DNA from: Bradyrhizobium sp. S69
GTDB lineage: Bacteria; Pseudomonadota; Alphaproteobacteria; Rhizobiales; Xanthobacteraceae
NCBI RefSeq assembly: GCF_009766005.1
Contig: NZ_LMUK01000012.1
Span: forward strand, 20,001-81,656
Reading direction: 5' to 3'
Length of the DNA stretch: 61,656 bases
The notes beneath the pieces are model-generated. The model ran no database searches. It saw nothing but the letters and a program-made list of their open reading frames with translations, and was not told the origin of the DNA. The position numbers and the translations under genes were made by a program. Positions 15,240 to 23,830 of the stretch are shown in pieces. Position 1 is the first letter of the stretch. Every line of letters starts with the position of its first letter.

Positions 15240-16847
15240 CTAGCTCGCCCGCATCTCCGCCCGGATCATGTCGGCAGCCTTTTCGCCGATCATGATGGTC
15301 GGCGCATTGGTATTGCCGCCGATCAAGGTCGGCATGATCGACGCATCGACCACGCGCAGGCCATCGAGGCCATGGACTTTCAGGGTCGGATCGACCACGG
15401 CCATCGGATCGTCCACGCCCATCTTGCAGGTGCCGACCGGGTGATAGACGGTATCGACCCGCGCCCGCAGCAGGGCGCGGATGTCATCGTCGGTGTCGAT
15501 GCCCGACGTGAACATGTCTTCTTTCTGCAACGCGCGCAGCGCCGGCGTCTCCATCAGGCGTCGCGTGGTCTTGAAACCCGCGACCATCGCTTCGAGATCG
15601 TCGACCTCGCCGAGGAAATTCGGATCGATCAGCGGTGCCTGCATCGGGTCGGCATTTTTCAACGTGACGCTGCCGCGGCTCTTCGGCCGCAGCAGGCAGA
15701 CATGGCAGGAGAAGCCGCTTCCCCAATGGCGTTTGCGGCCGTGGTCGTCGACCATGGCCATCCCGAAATGCAACTGGATATCGGGCACCCCGAGTTCGGG
15801 GTGGGTTTTCAGGAAGCCGCCGCACTCGGCGAAATTGGACGTCATCGGCCCGCGGCGTTCGCGTCTATATTGTCCGATCGCGCGAAAAATCCGCGCGATG
15901 CCGCCAAACGAGATGCCGGTAAAGTTCGGATCGTCCGAGGTGTAGGCGAAAATGAAATCCGGATGGTCCTGCAAATTTTGTCCGACGCCCGGCAAATGAT
16001 GGACGCTTTCGATGCCGTGCTTGGCAAGGGCCGCGCTGTCGCCGACGCCGGACAGCATCAGCAATTGCGGGGTCTGGAAGCCGCCGGAGGAGACGATGAC
16101 TTCGCGGCGGGCGCGGATCTGCTTCAGCTCCTTGCCCTGCCGGTATTCGACACCGACCGCGCGCTTGCCCTCGAACAGGATGCGGGTGGCGTGCGCCCCG
16201 GTTTCGACCCGCAGGTTCGATCGCGTCGCCATGAACGGATGAATGTAACCGCGGGCGGCGCTCCAGCGCTCGCCGTTCTTCTGCGTGACCTGATAGATGC
16301 CGAGCCCTTCCTGCTCCTCGCCATTGAAATCCTCGCGAACCCGGAACTGCGCCTCACGCGCGGCCTGCAGAAAGGTCTGCTGGATCGGATTTCCCGAGCG
16401 CAAGGCATTGACCGCAAGCGGGCCGCCTTTGCCGTGATAGTCGCCGTCAAATTCCGCATTGTCTTCCGAGCGCTTGAAGTAGGGCAGCACATCGGCATAG
16501 GACCAGCCGGGATTGCCGAGCGAAGCCCATTGATCGTAGTCGCTGCGGTGGCCGCGGATATAAACCATGGCGTTGATCGCGGAGGAGCCGCCAAGCCCCT
16601 TGCCGCGTGGCTGATAGCCGATCCGGCCGTTGAGACCCGGCTGCGGCACGGTATCGAACGCCCAGTTGTTGAGCTTGCCGGCGACCATCAGCACCAGCGC
16701 GCCGGGGGTGGTGACCACCCAATTGTCGTTGCTGCCGCCGGCATCCAGCAGCGCGACCGAGGTTTGCGGATCCTCCGAGAGCCGGCTTGCCACCGCGCAG
16801 CCGCCGGAGCCTGCGCCCACCACCACGAAATCGAATGTATCCGTCAC
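15240..16847 (-). CDS. GMC family FAD-dependent oxidoreductase (choline dehydrogenase-like)
   Basis: This 535-residue flavoenzyme oxidises an alcohol with FAD. The dinucleotide motif is FVVVGAGSGGCAVASRLSED at the N-terminus. GMC signatures follow: PRGKGLGGSSAINAMVYIRG, SSGGFQTPQLLMLSGVG and the C-terminal catalytic HPVGTCKMG (proton-accepting His), plus GGNTNAPTIMIGEKAADMI. The reading frame continues 60 codons further upstream through the palindromic repeat at 16877-16956, so that extension is an artefact. The GTG at 16845-16847 has a G-rich ribosome site at 6-11 bases and matches the family start. It is adjacent to an aldehyde dehydrogenase gene on the same strand, suggesting alcohol to aldehyde to acid oxidation. 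Confidence 0.92.
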   Translation of the reverse strand: MTDTFDFVVVGAGSGGCAVASRLSEDPQTSVALLDAGGSNDNWVVTTPGALVLMVAGKLNNWAFDTVPQPGLNGRIGYQPRGKGLGGSSAINAMVYIRGHRSDYDQWASLGNPGWSYADVLPYFKRSEDNAEFDGDYHGKGGPLAVNALRSGNPIQQTFLQAAREAQFRVREDFNGEEQEGLGIYQVTQKNGERWSAARGYIHPFMATRSNLRVETGAHATRILFEGKRAVGVEYRQGKELKQIRARREVIVSSGGFQTPQLLMLSGVGDSAALAKHGIESVHHLPGVGQNLQDHPDFIFAYTSDDPNFTGISFGGIARIFRAIGQYRRERRGPMTSNFAECGGFLKTHPELGVPDIQLHFGMAMVDDHGRKRHWGSGFSCHVCLLRPKSRGSVTLKNADPMQAPLIDPNFLGEVDDLEAMVAGFKTTRRLMETPALRALQKEDMFTSGIDTDDDIRALLRARVDTVYHPVGTCKMGVDDPMAVVDPTLKVHGLDGLRVVDASIMPTLIGGNTNAPTIMIGEKAADMIRAEMRAS

Positions 16848-16876
16848 GCGTGTCCCCCCGGAGTTTTTTTGTTTTT

Positions 16877-16956
16877 CGTCATTGCGAGGAGCGAAGCGAC
16901 GAAGCAATCCAGTCTTGCTGTGATGCCCGGATTGCTTCGCTGCGTTCGCAATGACG
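16877..16956. repeat. Second copy of CGTCATTGCGAGG palindromic repeat
   Basis: It starts CGTCATTGCGAGGAGCGAAG and ends CGTTCGCAATGACG, and is nearly identical in its left arm to 5818-5896, with a different loop. It fills the 130-bp gap between the GMC gene start and the aldehyde dehydrogenase stop. Confidence 0.9.
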
Positions 16957-16977
16957 GTGTGGCGAAGCGTCTCGTCG

Positions 16978-18411
16978 CTACGACATGAATCGCAGCATCT
17001 TCTGCAGCCGCGCGATCTTCGTGCCATAGGGCGGATAGAGATCGGCCAGCCGGTTGAACGGCGAACGATAGAACACCGGCTTCAGCTTGCTGAGATTGTT
17101 GAAGCCCCACTCGCCGTGGTAGGCGCCGGTGCCGGACGCGCCGATGCCGCCCATCGGCTGGTTGACTTGCGTGAAATGAAACAGGCAGTCGTTGATAGTG
17201 ACGCCGCCGGAGACCGTGCGCGCCAGCACCTCGTCGCGCGCCGCCGCATCCTTGCCGAACCAATACAGCGCCAGCGGCCGGTCGTGCCGGTTGATCCAGG
17301 ACAGCGCTTCGCCCGCGTCCTTGCAGCCTACGATCGGCAGCAGCGGCCCGAAGATCTCCTCCTGCATGATGGTCATGTCGGGCGTGGCGCCGACCACCAG
17401 CGTCGGTGGGAATTTGCGTTTGGCCTTCCACGCGGGATCGTCCGGTTTCGCCAGTTGGACGATTTTCGCGCCCTTGGCCGCCGCATCCGCCGCGAGCGCT
17501 TCGAGCCGGGCGTAATGCCGGTCGGAGACGATCGAGGTGTAGTCGGAATTGTCGGGGTTGGTGCCGTACATGCCGCGCATCCGGCCGTCGAGCTTGTCGG
17601 CGAATTCCTGCACCTTGCCCTCGGGCAGCAGCACATAATCCGGCGCGATGCAGGTCTGGCCGGCATTGAGCAGCTTGGCATAGGCGACACGGGCGGCTGC
17701 TTCATCAAGATCGGCGGAGCGATCGATGATCACGGGCGATTTGCCGCCGAGCTCGAGCGTGAGCGGCGTCAGATTGCGCCCCGCGGCTTCCGCCACCAGG
17801 CGCCCGATTCGGGTCGAGCCGGTGAAGATCAGATGGTCGAACGGCAACGAGGCAAAGGATTTTGCGATCTCGTCTTCGATGCCGGTGACGGTGATCTCGC
17901 CGGCATCGAACTTCGCCGCGATCAGTTCCTGCAACAGCGCAGAAAACCGCGGCACCAGTTCGCTCGGCTTGATCATCACCCGGTTGCCGGCGGCTAGCGC
18001 CCCTATCGCCGGCGCCAGGGTCAGCTGCAACGGATAATTCCACGGCGAGATGATGCCGACCACGCCGAGCGGTTGCGGGATCAGGCGATTTTTGGCGGGC
18101 ATGAATTGCAGCGCGGTTGCGACCCGCCGCGGCGCCATCCATTTCTTCAGGTGCTTGGTGGCGTGCTTGATTTCGACCAGCACGAACAGCGTCTCGGCGA
18201 TCGCGGTCTCGACCTGCGAGCGATGGCCGAAATCGGCCGAGATCGCCGCCTCGAAACGGGATTCATTATCTTGGACGAGCGCGCGCAGCCGTGACAACCG
18301 GTCCAGCCGCGCGGCCAGATCGGGCGCGGGCTGGGCCCGCGACAGCTCGAACATCCGCTCAAAGGCGTCCGCCACGGCGCGCTGCGCCGGGCTTATCAGG
18401 GGCTGATCCAT
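16978..18411 (-). CDS. Aldehyde dehydrogenase, coniferyl-aldehyde-dehydrogenase type
   Basis: A 477-residue NAD(P)-dependent aldehyde dehydrogenase. The cofactor region is ISPWNYPLQL and FTGSTRIGR (197-205), the general-base Glu is E220 in LELGGKSPVII, and the nucleophile is C254 in NAGQTCIAPDY. The NAGQTCIAPDY form, short N-terminus and ending WGFNNLSKLKPVFYRS resemble the coniferyl aldehyde dehydrogenase (CalB) group, though fatty and other aromatic aldehydes are possible. The start is the ATG at 18409-18411 with AAGGGA upstream; the longer frame to 18660 lacks family similarity. It probably acts on the aldehyde made by the adjacent GMC enzyme. Confidence 0.9.
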   Translation of the reverse strand: MDQPLISPAQRAVADAFERMFELSRAQPAPDLAARLDRLSRLRALVQDNESRFEAAISADFGHRSQVETAIAETLFVLVEIKHATKHLKKWMAPRRVATALQFMPAKNRLIPQPLGVVGIISPWNYPLQLTLAPAIGALAAGNRVMIKPSELVPRFSALLQELIAAKFDAGEITVTGIEDEIAKSFASLPFDHLIFTGSTRIGRLVAEAAGRNLTPLTLELGGKSPVIIDRSADLDEAAARVAYAKLLNAGQTCIAPDYVLLPEGKVQEFADKLDGRMRGMYGTNPDNSDYTSIVSDRHYARLEALAADAAAKGAKIVQLAKPDDPAWKAKRKFPPTLVVGATPDMTIMQEEIFGPLLPIVGCKDAGEALSWINRHDRPLALYWFGKDAAARDEVLARTVSGGVTINDCLFHFTQVNQPMGGIGASGTGAYHGEWGFNNLSKLKPVFYRSPFNRLADLYPPYGTKIARLQKMLRFMS

Positions 18412-18779
18412 CGGCGTTTCCCTTGGAATTTTCTTGGGGCCAAGGCTGGGCCTTTGTTCCGCTTCTGGCAAGGGCCGGGCTGCGTGGACAAAACGCGTCA
18501 AAACAACACCCCGAAAGCCCGGTTTCGGCCCGTCGGAACCGATCGCGCGCCCGCGGGTCGATTTGGCGGGATAAGGGGCGGGCCAGGCGTCATAAAATCG
18601 ATAAAAGATCGCCCACAGGCCTTTCCAAAGCCATCTTGCATTGGTACATACCGCTCGCACCCAAGGGCGTTTGCCCGGGTTGCCTTCTCAGGAAGCCTCC
18701 GGACGGGATTGATCGGCGCCCCCAGGCGTTGGCGGTTCGTTTCAGCACCGGGTTTTCTGGAAGGCGTGCAACGGTTTAT
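18412..18779. other. Intergenic region upstream of aldehyde dehydrogenase and tRNA-fMet
   Basis: The 368 bp hold no convincing gene. They should contain the leftward promoter for the dehydrogenase and the rightward tRNA promoter, neither of which I can place precisely. Confidence 0.5.
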
Positions 18780-18856
<77 letters not shown>

Positions 18857-18862
18857 AGATTG

Positions 18863-18903
18863 ACCCGGTAGATCAGGCTCAGGCCTCGTCTGCCGGGTTT
18901 TTT
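18863..18903 (+). terminator. Rho-independent terminator of tRNA-fMet
   Basis: ACCCGGTAGA (18863-18872) pairs with TCTGCCGGGT (18889-18898), one mismatch, followed by a run of T to 18903. It lies 7 bases after the tRNA CCA end. Confidence 0.9.
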
Positions 18904-18968
18904 CGTGGGCGAAGGCCTTCACGAGACGACTGCGGCGGGTTTAATTCCCCATTGGCACTTGGCCATGA

Positions 18969-19175
18969 TCAATCGTCGATGCGGGCGTCGCGAAAGTTGA
19001 GTGCACTGGACTGCACCCCGTAACTCCTCACCGTAACTCCGTATCCCTCGTGTCGTGCAACATTCAGGAAGATGCGGTATCGCTCAGCGCGGTCGGGCTG
19101 AGAAATGAACTGCCCTGTACGAAATACCGTATCGGGATCATGAATTGCTTGATTGGGATGGTGTACGACGAGCAT
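18969..19175 (-). pseudogene. N-terminal fragment of a histone deacetylase / acetylpolyamine amidohydrolase family gene
   Basis: The 68-codon frame begins MLVVHHPNQAIHDPDTVFRT, then GQFISQPDRAERYRIFLNVA, which resembles the first about 50 residues of acetylpolyamine-amidohydrolase/HDAC-like proteins (His-Asp-rich start, then the P-x-R-A-E-R element). Everything that carries the zinc site is missing, because the frame ends in unrelated residues after about position 55. A full family member has 340 or more residues. The resemblance is from memory of the family pattern, so moderate confidence. It is the last in a row of three truncated minus-strand genes beside the tRNA. Confidence 0.5.
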
Positions 19176-19200
19176 TGACGGGCCGAACGTATGTTTTGAG

Positions 19201-19398
19201 CTAGTCTAACGAACGACCGCGTGTTTCAGGTGTGAGAAAGAGATGTGTTGCGATCGTGAGGACGCAGATACCCATCACGTAGTAGGCGATCAGAGCCGGA
19301 CTACCGCGTTGGTTAAGCCATGTGGATACGGCAGGAGCCGTCCCGCCAAAAAGGGCGGCACAGACCGCATAGGGAATCCCAACACCGGTTTTCAACAA
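19201..19398 (-). pseudogene. C-terminal fragment of an MHS-family MFS transporter
   Basis: About 65 codons read VGIPYAVCAALFGGTAPAVS, then TWLNQRGSPALIAYYVMG and end LTPETRGRSLD. This is the last two membrane segments and tail of a KgtP/ShiA-like metabolite:H+ symporter, normally 420-450 residues. The upstream ten segments are absent: the bases before 19399 switch to an unrelated repeat-like sequence (CATAGCGGACGT..., GACCCAAAGCGGA). So this is a 3' remnant with no plausible function. It supports a deletion or insertion event at about 19400. Confidence 0.75.
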
Positions 19399-19500
19399 AA
19401 TCGAGCCATAGCGGACGTCGCACTCGCTTTGGCCGATTTCGACTCATGACCCAAAGCGGACACATGTCAGGCAAAATCGCCTCCGGCTCAAAGCCACAGG

Positions 19501-20007
19501 CTATGCCGCGTCTAGGCCGAGCAACCAACGGCTCATCGTCCCAAAACCAGCCTCACCGGAAAACCTGACATCGGCGAGTTCGTCGCGCTCGAACGCATCG
19601 CGCAATTCCGTCGGAGACATGGCATAGGCATCGCGAAAGGCGCGGCTGAATACCGAGACGTTGCCAAAACCGCAGCGGGAAGCGATGGCGCCGACGCGTT
19701 GGTCGGCGTCAGCCGGGTCGATGAGCATCCGATAAGCGAGCGTGAGCCGACGCTGAAGGATGTGGTGGCTGACGCCGCCCATCGGTTCAAAGGCCCGATA
19801 AAGTTTCGCGCGCGAGATACCAAGCTGCCGGCATATGAACTCCGGCCTCAGATCCATGTTGTAAAGGTGCGCCTCGATAAAGCGCCGCAGCGCGTGCAGC
19901 GATGTGGCGGACTCGGTCCGAGCAATGGTGTCACGGCCGCTGGCCGACGATCCCGCGAAAGCGGCGATGAGTGCTTGCTGCCGTTCCTTTCGCTGCCGCG
20001 CGGCCAT
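19501..20007 (-). pseudogene. Truncated AraC-family regulator (DNA-binding half only)
   Basis: The 168-residue frame keeps the AraC/XylS DNA-binding domain: LRRFIEAHLYNMDLRPEFIC, QLGISRAKLYRAFE (first helix-turn-helix) and VGAIASRCGFGNVSVFSRAF, AYAMSPTELRD (second). The roughly 150-residue N-terminal effector domain usual for this type is absent; an in-frame TGA lies three codons before the ATG and the 1033-residue gene ends 29 bp away. No ribosome site is visible. It could be expressed as a stand-alone DNA-binding protein, but truncation fits the neighbouring fragments better. Confidence 0.65.
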
Positions 20008-20035
20008 CGGCAGAGCTCAGCGACGGCGCTTCCGG

Positions 20036-23000
20036 CTAAGCGAGCCGCGAAGGCAGCGAGGTCATCGCTTCCAGTTGCGCTGTTCGCGCTGCCAACACAG
20101 CGAGCAAGCTTTTGTGCAGGCGATCCTCGGGTTCGAAATTTTGCGCGAGCCTTCGGACGGTCTCGACAAATCGCAAGCGATACGTCGCTGCCCTGTCGAC
20201 GTCTCCGTACTTCGCGAAGATCTCGGCGGCCGTGCGGTACACGCGCCAGGAAGCGATCGGGAAGTCGGCATTGTCGACGATCTCGAGCGCGCGGGACAGC
20301 TGCACCTGAGCCTCCGCTGAATCACCCAAGCCAAGCGCCGTACGCGCGAGCAGTCCGTGGGCCTGGGCCAGGTGATTCAGATCTGGAGCCGATGCCACAT
20401 AGTCGTGGAGCTGGCGTGCACAGCTCTGAGCCTGCGTAAAGTCGTCAACCTGCAAGTAATATTCGCCGAGGCAATGATACACCTGCGTCGCAGCGGTAAA
20501 TTCGATGTCGATGCCTTCTTCAAGCCTGCGGCGCTCAATATCGTCAAATTGCCTGCGAGCTCCCGACGGATCGTTCAGGCCGACATAGGCCTTCGCAAGG
20601 ACGGCCCGCTTGTGGAAATACGTCGACTGATCGCCGACCAGCAGACTATCGTCGACGCTTTCGCAGAGCTCCCGGGCTCCATCAAAATCCATCGCTTCGA
20701 CGTGCAGCCACGCAAGCGTCAGCCGGCACAATGCGCTGCTGGGGCCGTTCGCGTTCCTGACGGCCAGTTCGAGGCCGGCCGTGATTTCACGGCGCAATTC
20801 GCGCCATTCGCCCAGATGAATGAGCGCGATTGATTCAAGAACGTTGAACAGAACAAAAGTGTAAACGTCGCCAGCCAAGCGCGCCAATCGCTTTCCTTCC
20901 GTGCCGGCGCGGCGGCACTCCTGGTACCGCGACCTCCAGCAATCAACGATGCCGGATATTCCATTGCGTCTGATCAAGATGCCATAGTTCGTGGCACTCG
21001 CACTCAGCTCGATCGCCCTGTCGCAGAGCGCGGCGTCCTGTTTGCGCCAGCCGTTGAGGAACAGGTTGACGCTCGCGCTGCTGCCCTGGACGAGAGCCTT
21101 GAATGTGTCGTCCGCAAGGGCCTGGCTTCGCGACAATACGTCTTCAGCGGCCTCAAGGCAGGCGTGGCGATCCACGCGCAAGCAGAGACTGCTCACAGCC
21201 GTGAGGCCGTTGAGCTGTTGCTTGATCTCGCCCGCCTGTTCGGCGCAGGCAATCATGTCTCGTAGGTCACGGATGGAGCCGACGAGGTCGCCGCACGAGC
21301 GAAGAGCCCAGCTTCGCTGCCGCAGAAGCGCGACCCGGACCGGGAATTCCTCGGCAGCATTGAAACGATCAAGTATGCCAAGCGCGCGAGTGAGATAGCT
21401 TGCGGCCTCCGCATGGCCGAGGCGTTCCGTCGAGCTCTCTGCCGCTTCCCGGAGGTAGCGCAACGCGCTCGGAAATTCGCGACCCTGCTCAAAGTGAAGT
21501 GCGAGCGCGGGCGCTATTTCAGGGGTATGGCCGGCATGCGCCTCCTCCAGCCTCTTGCCCAAGCGCTTGTGCGTTTGGGTTCGGTGCCCCGGCGACAGAT
21601 TCTGGTAAATGATATTCTGATAGAGAATGTGACGGAAAGCGTAGGATCCCGAATATGTTCCATCGGGCCACTCGGAAACCCCCGAACGAACGAGGATATG
21701 ATCCTTCCGGATCAACGCTTCGATGTCCCGTTCAACATCGATTGCATCATCGGACAGGCCGGCTGCAACGAGAGCGGCGGAAAAATCTTCGCCGGCAACG
21801 CTGGCGACATCGAGCAGACGTCGTTCGTTGTCGGTGAGGCGGTCGAGCTCATAACCGATCATGTTCAAGAGGCTGTCGGGAATGCGATCTCGAGCAAATG
21901 CCGCCTGCGAAGACAGGCGCCATCGGCCGTCGATTTCGACGATCGACTCCTGGTCAATGAGGTGTTGGAGCAGCGAGGCAACGAACAGAGGGTGCCCCAG
22001 CGTCCGCTCGAATACCGGCTTTGACAGGCTCGAGGCCAATTCCGCGTCGTCGAAGCGCAATGCGAGATAGCGCTCGACCTCCGAGTGCGACAATCGATCG
22101 AGGCGCAATTCGCTGCAACATCCATGAATCTCGAGATCACGATGCAGGCGACGGATCGGATGCCCGTCCGCGGCGCTGTCGGCTGGACGATAGGAGCAAA
22201 GGGCCAGCACGCGCGCCGTGCCGTTTCCGCGCGCGAAGCGAGACACCACGTCAAGCGTCGCGAAGTCGCTCCAATGCAGATCTTCGAGAACGAGGACCCA
22301 CGGGCGGCCGGCGCTCAGCGCTTCCAGAAGATCGCAAAACTCCCGCAGCATCCGCTCGCGCGTCGCACCGAACACTTCATCCTGGAAGGCTGCGCGTTCC
22401 GATGCGTCGATGGCACCCGGCAATTGCAATATCCAGGTGGGCGCGTGGGCGCGAACGGCCGAAATCAGTTCCGGGCCGTTCGCCCGATAGCGGTTCACCA
22501 GCGCATCGATGAGTGGCAGGAAGACTTCGTCCGTTCCAAACCGTTCGGTGCAGCGCCCATAGAGCAGGTCGAAGCCCTGTTCCGTCAATCGCTCGATCGC
22601 CTTGGCGATGAAGGCCGTCTTGCCGATCCCGGCTTCTCCCGTGACAAAGGCCATTTGCCGTTGACCGGACAATGCGTGCCGCGTCATCCGGTCGATCGTC
22701 TCGAAGGGGGCTGTCCGGCCGACCACCAGGCTGGATATCTTCTCGACCTTCGGAGGTGCGACTGCGCTCTCGAGCTTCTTGGCTGCTTCGCGCACGGTGC
22801 CGATGAAGCGCACGCCTTTGCGCGGCAAGGTCTTGATCAGTCGCTGCGCCTCGCCGGAATCGCCTATTCCCGTGCGGGCTGCGTTGATGCGGGTCGTGAG
22901 CGCTGACTCCGAGACGATGCGGCCGCCCCAAATTGCACCGATCAGATCGTCCTTGGTCACCACCCGGGCTCGGTGCCGGATCAGATACTCGAGGAGGTCG

Positions 23001-23137
23001 AAAACCTGAGGTTGCAACGGAATCGGAGATCCGTCACGGCGCAATTCCCGCTGGTCGGTGTCGAGAACGAGATCGTCAAATAAATACAGCAAAACAATGC
23101 CTTCGCAGGAGGGGCGAGGTGGATATTCAACCGGCAC
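20036..23137 (-). CDS. Winged-helix / AAA-type ATPase / TPR transcriptional regulator
   Basis: The 1033-residue protein has three parts. Residues about 16-115 are an OmpR/CadC-type winged helix (YLFDDLVLDTDQRELRRDG, LLEYLIRHRARVVTKDDLI, LIKTLPRKGVRFIGTV). Residues about 135-470 are a STAND/AAA_16-like ATPase with Walker A GEAGIGKTAF (167-176) and Walker B VLVLEDLHWSD. The remainder is a helical TPR-like array. It has no receiver domain and no membrane segment. Such proteins are usually signal-integrating transcription activators that oligomerise with ATP. The GTG at 23137 is the longest start; a TTG at 23092, just before LYLFDD, matches family N-termini and is at least as likely. A direct repeat sits just upstream. 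Targets may include the divergent small genes and exporter. Confidence 0.88.
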   Translation of the reverse strand: MPVEYPPRPSCEGIVLLYLFDDLVLDTDQRELRRDGSPIPLQPQVFDLLEYLIRHRARVVTKDDLIGAIWGGRIVSESALTTRINAARTGIGDSGEAQRLIKTLPRKGVRFIGTVREAAKKLESAVAPPKVEKISSLVVGRTAPFETIDRMTRHALSGQRQMAFVTGEAGIGKTAFIAKAIERLTEQGFDLLYGRCTERFGTDEVFLPLIDALVNRYRANGPELISAVRAHAPTWILQLPGAIDASERAAFQDEVFGATRERMLREFCDLLEALSAGRPWVLVLEDLHWSDFATLDVVSRFARGNGTARVLALCSYRPADSAADGHPIRRLHRDLEIHGCCSELRLDRLSHSEVERYLALRFDDAELASSLSKPVFERTLGHPLFVASLLQHLIDQESIVEIDGRWRLSSQAAFARDRIPDSLLNMIGYELDRLTDNERRLLDVASVAGEDFSAALVAAGLSDDAIDVERDIEALIRKDHILVRSGVSEWPDGTYSGSYAFRHILYQNIIYQNLSPGHRTQTHKRLGKRLEEAHAGHTPEIAPALALHFEQGREFPSALRYLREAAESSTERLGHAEAASYLTRALGILDRFNAAEEFPVRVALLRQRSWALRSCGDLVGSIRDLRDMIACAEQAGEIKQQLNGLTAVSSLCLRVDRHACLEAAEDVLSRSQALADDTFKALVQGSSASVNLFLNGWRKQDAALCDRAIELSASATNYGILIRRNGISGIVDCWRSRYQECRRAGTEGKRLARLAGDVYTFVLFNVLESIALIHLGEWRELRREITAGLELAVRNANGPSSALCRLTLAWLHVEAMDFDGARELCESVDDSLLVGDQSTYFHKRAVLAKAYVGLNDPSGARRQFDDIERRRLEEGIDIEFTAATQVYHCLGEYYLQVDDFTQAQSCARQLHDYVASAPDLNHLAQAHGLLARTALGLGDSAEAQVQLSRALEIVDNADFPIASWRVYRTAAEIFAKYGDVDRAATYRLRFVETVRRLAQNFEPEDRLHKSLLAVLAARTAQLEAMTSLPSRLA

Positions 23138-23146
23138 GCGGGCCTG

Positions 23147-23190
23147 AAATCAAGGACACCCTTCAAAAATCAAGGAAACGATAAGGACAC
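23147..23190. promoter_or_regulatory. Direct repeats AAATCAAGGAMAC upstream of the large regulator
   Basis: AAATCAAGGACAC (23147-23159) and AAATCAAGGAAAC (23167-23179) are 20 bp apart, about two helical turns, and AAGGACAC recurs at 23183-23190. The array lies in the divergent region between the regulator and 23274. It could be the binding site of the regulator's winged helix. Confidence 0.4.
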
Positions 23191-23273
23191 GTTAAGCTCG
23201 CGCTAAAGCGTGGCCCGGCGTCCCGTTCGATACTTCCAGCCGCATCCAGTCACTCACATAAGGTGTTCGTGTC

Positions 23274-23609
23274 ATGCGCATGGAAGAAAAGGCACGGGGT
23301 CTCACTAGCGTGCTCTATGGGTTGTTGTTTCACAAGATGTTTCAGTCGATCGCGACATCCTTCGTACCGTTGTTTGACAGCAGAGCTTCAACCAGGAGTG
23401 ATGCGTCATTTTCAGTGAATTCATTGGCGGCCTCCGAGAGTTCTTCTCGAAAGGAAAGCTCGCTTGGGCGCCTCCTTCAGGCGCTGCATTATTCGCGACG
23501 GCTGCAGGCAGAGTGCACCTTTCGACAGTATCGTCACCTGATCGACAATAGGTGGCACCAGTTTGACTTTCGGTCAGATGTTGGAGGACGTGACAATGTC
23601 GCTCAGTGA
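23274..23609 (+). CDS. Small hypothetical protein
   Basis: The frame encodes 111 residues from an ATG with AAGGTG eight bases upstream (an in-frame second ATG is six bases later). The middle part, LGRLLQALHYSRRLQAECTFRQYRHLI (seen here at about residues 64-90), looks like a basic amphipathic helix of a small conserved rhizobial protein, but I cannot name a family. The codon use is less biased than in neighbours. Its 3' end overlaps the start of the next small gene by 14 bases. It may be a real stress-type small protein or a chance frame; divergent from the large regulator, it is a candidate target. Confidence 0.45.
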   Translation: MRMEEKARGLTSVLYGLLFHKMFQSIATSFVPLFDSRASTRSDASFSVNSLAASESSSRKESSLGRLLQALHYSRRLQAECTFRQYRHLIDNRWHQFDFRSDVGGRDNVAQ

Positions 23610-23784
23610 AAAGTCGTCCGACCGCGAACTTCAGATTTCGGCACCAAGCGAGAATTGGCTGCTGGCAACGATCGCCATCTGCTTTGTCATTCTGCACATC
23701 CTTGCGGCCACGATATTGATCTCCGCGGGCCAGAGCGACACCGGGGCAGCGCCCGAGCCGCCCGGACTGTCGTCCGGGGACTAA
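23596..23784 (+). CDS. Small single-pass membrane protein
   Basis: The 62-residue protein begins MSLSEKSSDRELQISAPSEN, followed by one hydrophobic helix (WLLATIAICFVILHILAATILIS, about residues 21-43) and a short polar, Pro-rich tail. GGAGG lies at 23583-23587, eight bases before the ATG, which makes this start convincing despite the short length. No known family. It is 46 bp upstream of the TauE/SafE gene and probably co-transcribed with it, so it could be an accessory subunit or modulator of that transporter. Confidence 0.65.
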   Translation: MSLSEKSSDRELQISAPSENWLLATIAICFVILHILAATILISAGQSDTGAAPEPPGLSSGD

Positions 23785-23830
23785 TCGCCAGGCCGTTATT
23801 CCAGATCTTATCCACCGGGAGAGTTCGCTC

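Noticed and set aside
15240..16847. Assignment of the GMC enzyme as HMF oxidase HmfH
   Set aside because: It lies 10 kb from the furoate cluster beside an aldehyde dehydrogenase and looks like a choline-dehydrogenase-type protein. It remains possible but is not supported by context.
15114..16988. Long open frame (624 codons) on the plus strand across the GMC gene
   Set aside because: It is antisense to a clear GMC oxidoreductase, has low-complexity His/Arg-rich translation, no family motifs, and results from the high-GC third-position bias.
16848..17027. 60-residue N-terminal extension of the GMC oxidoreductase
   Set aside because: The extension is translated from the palindromic repeat at 16877-16956. 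A GTG with ribosome site gives a normal family start.
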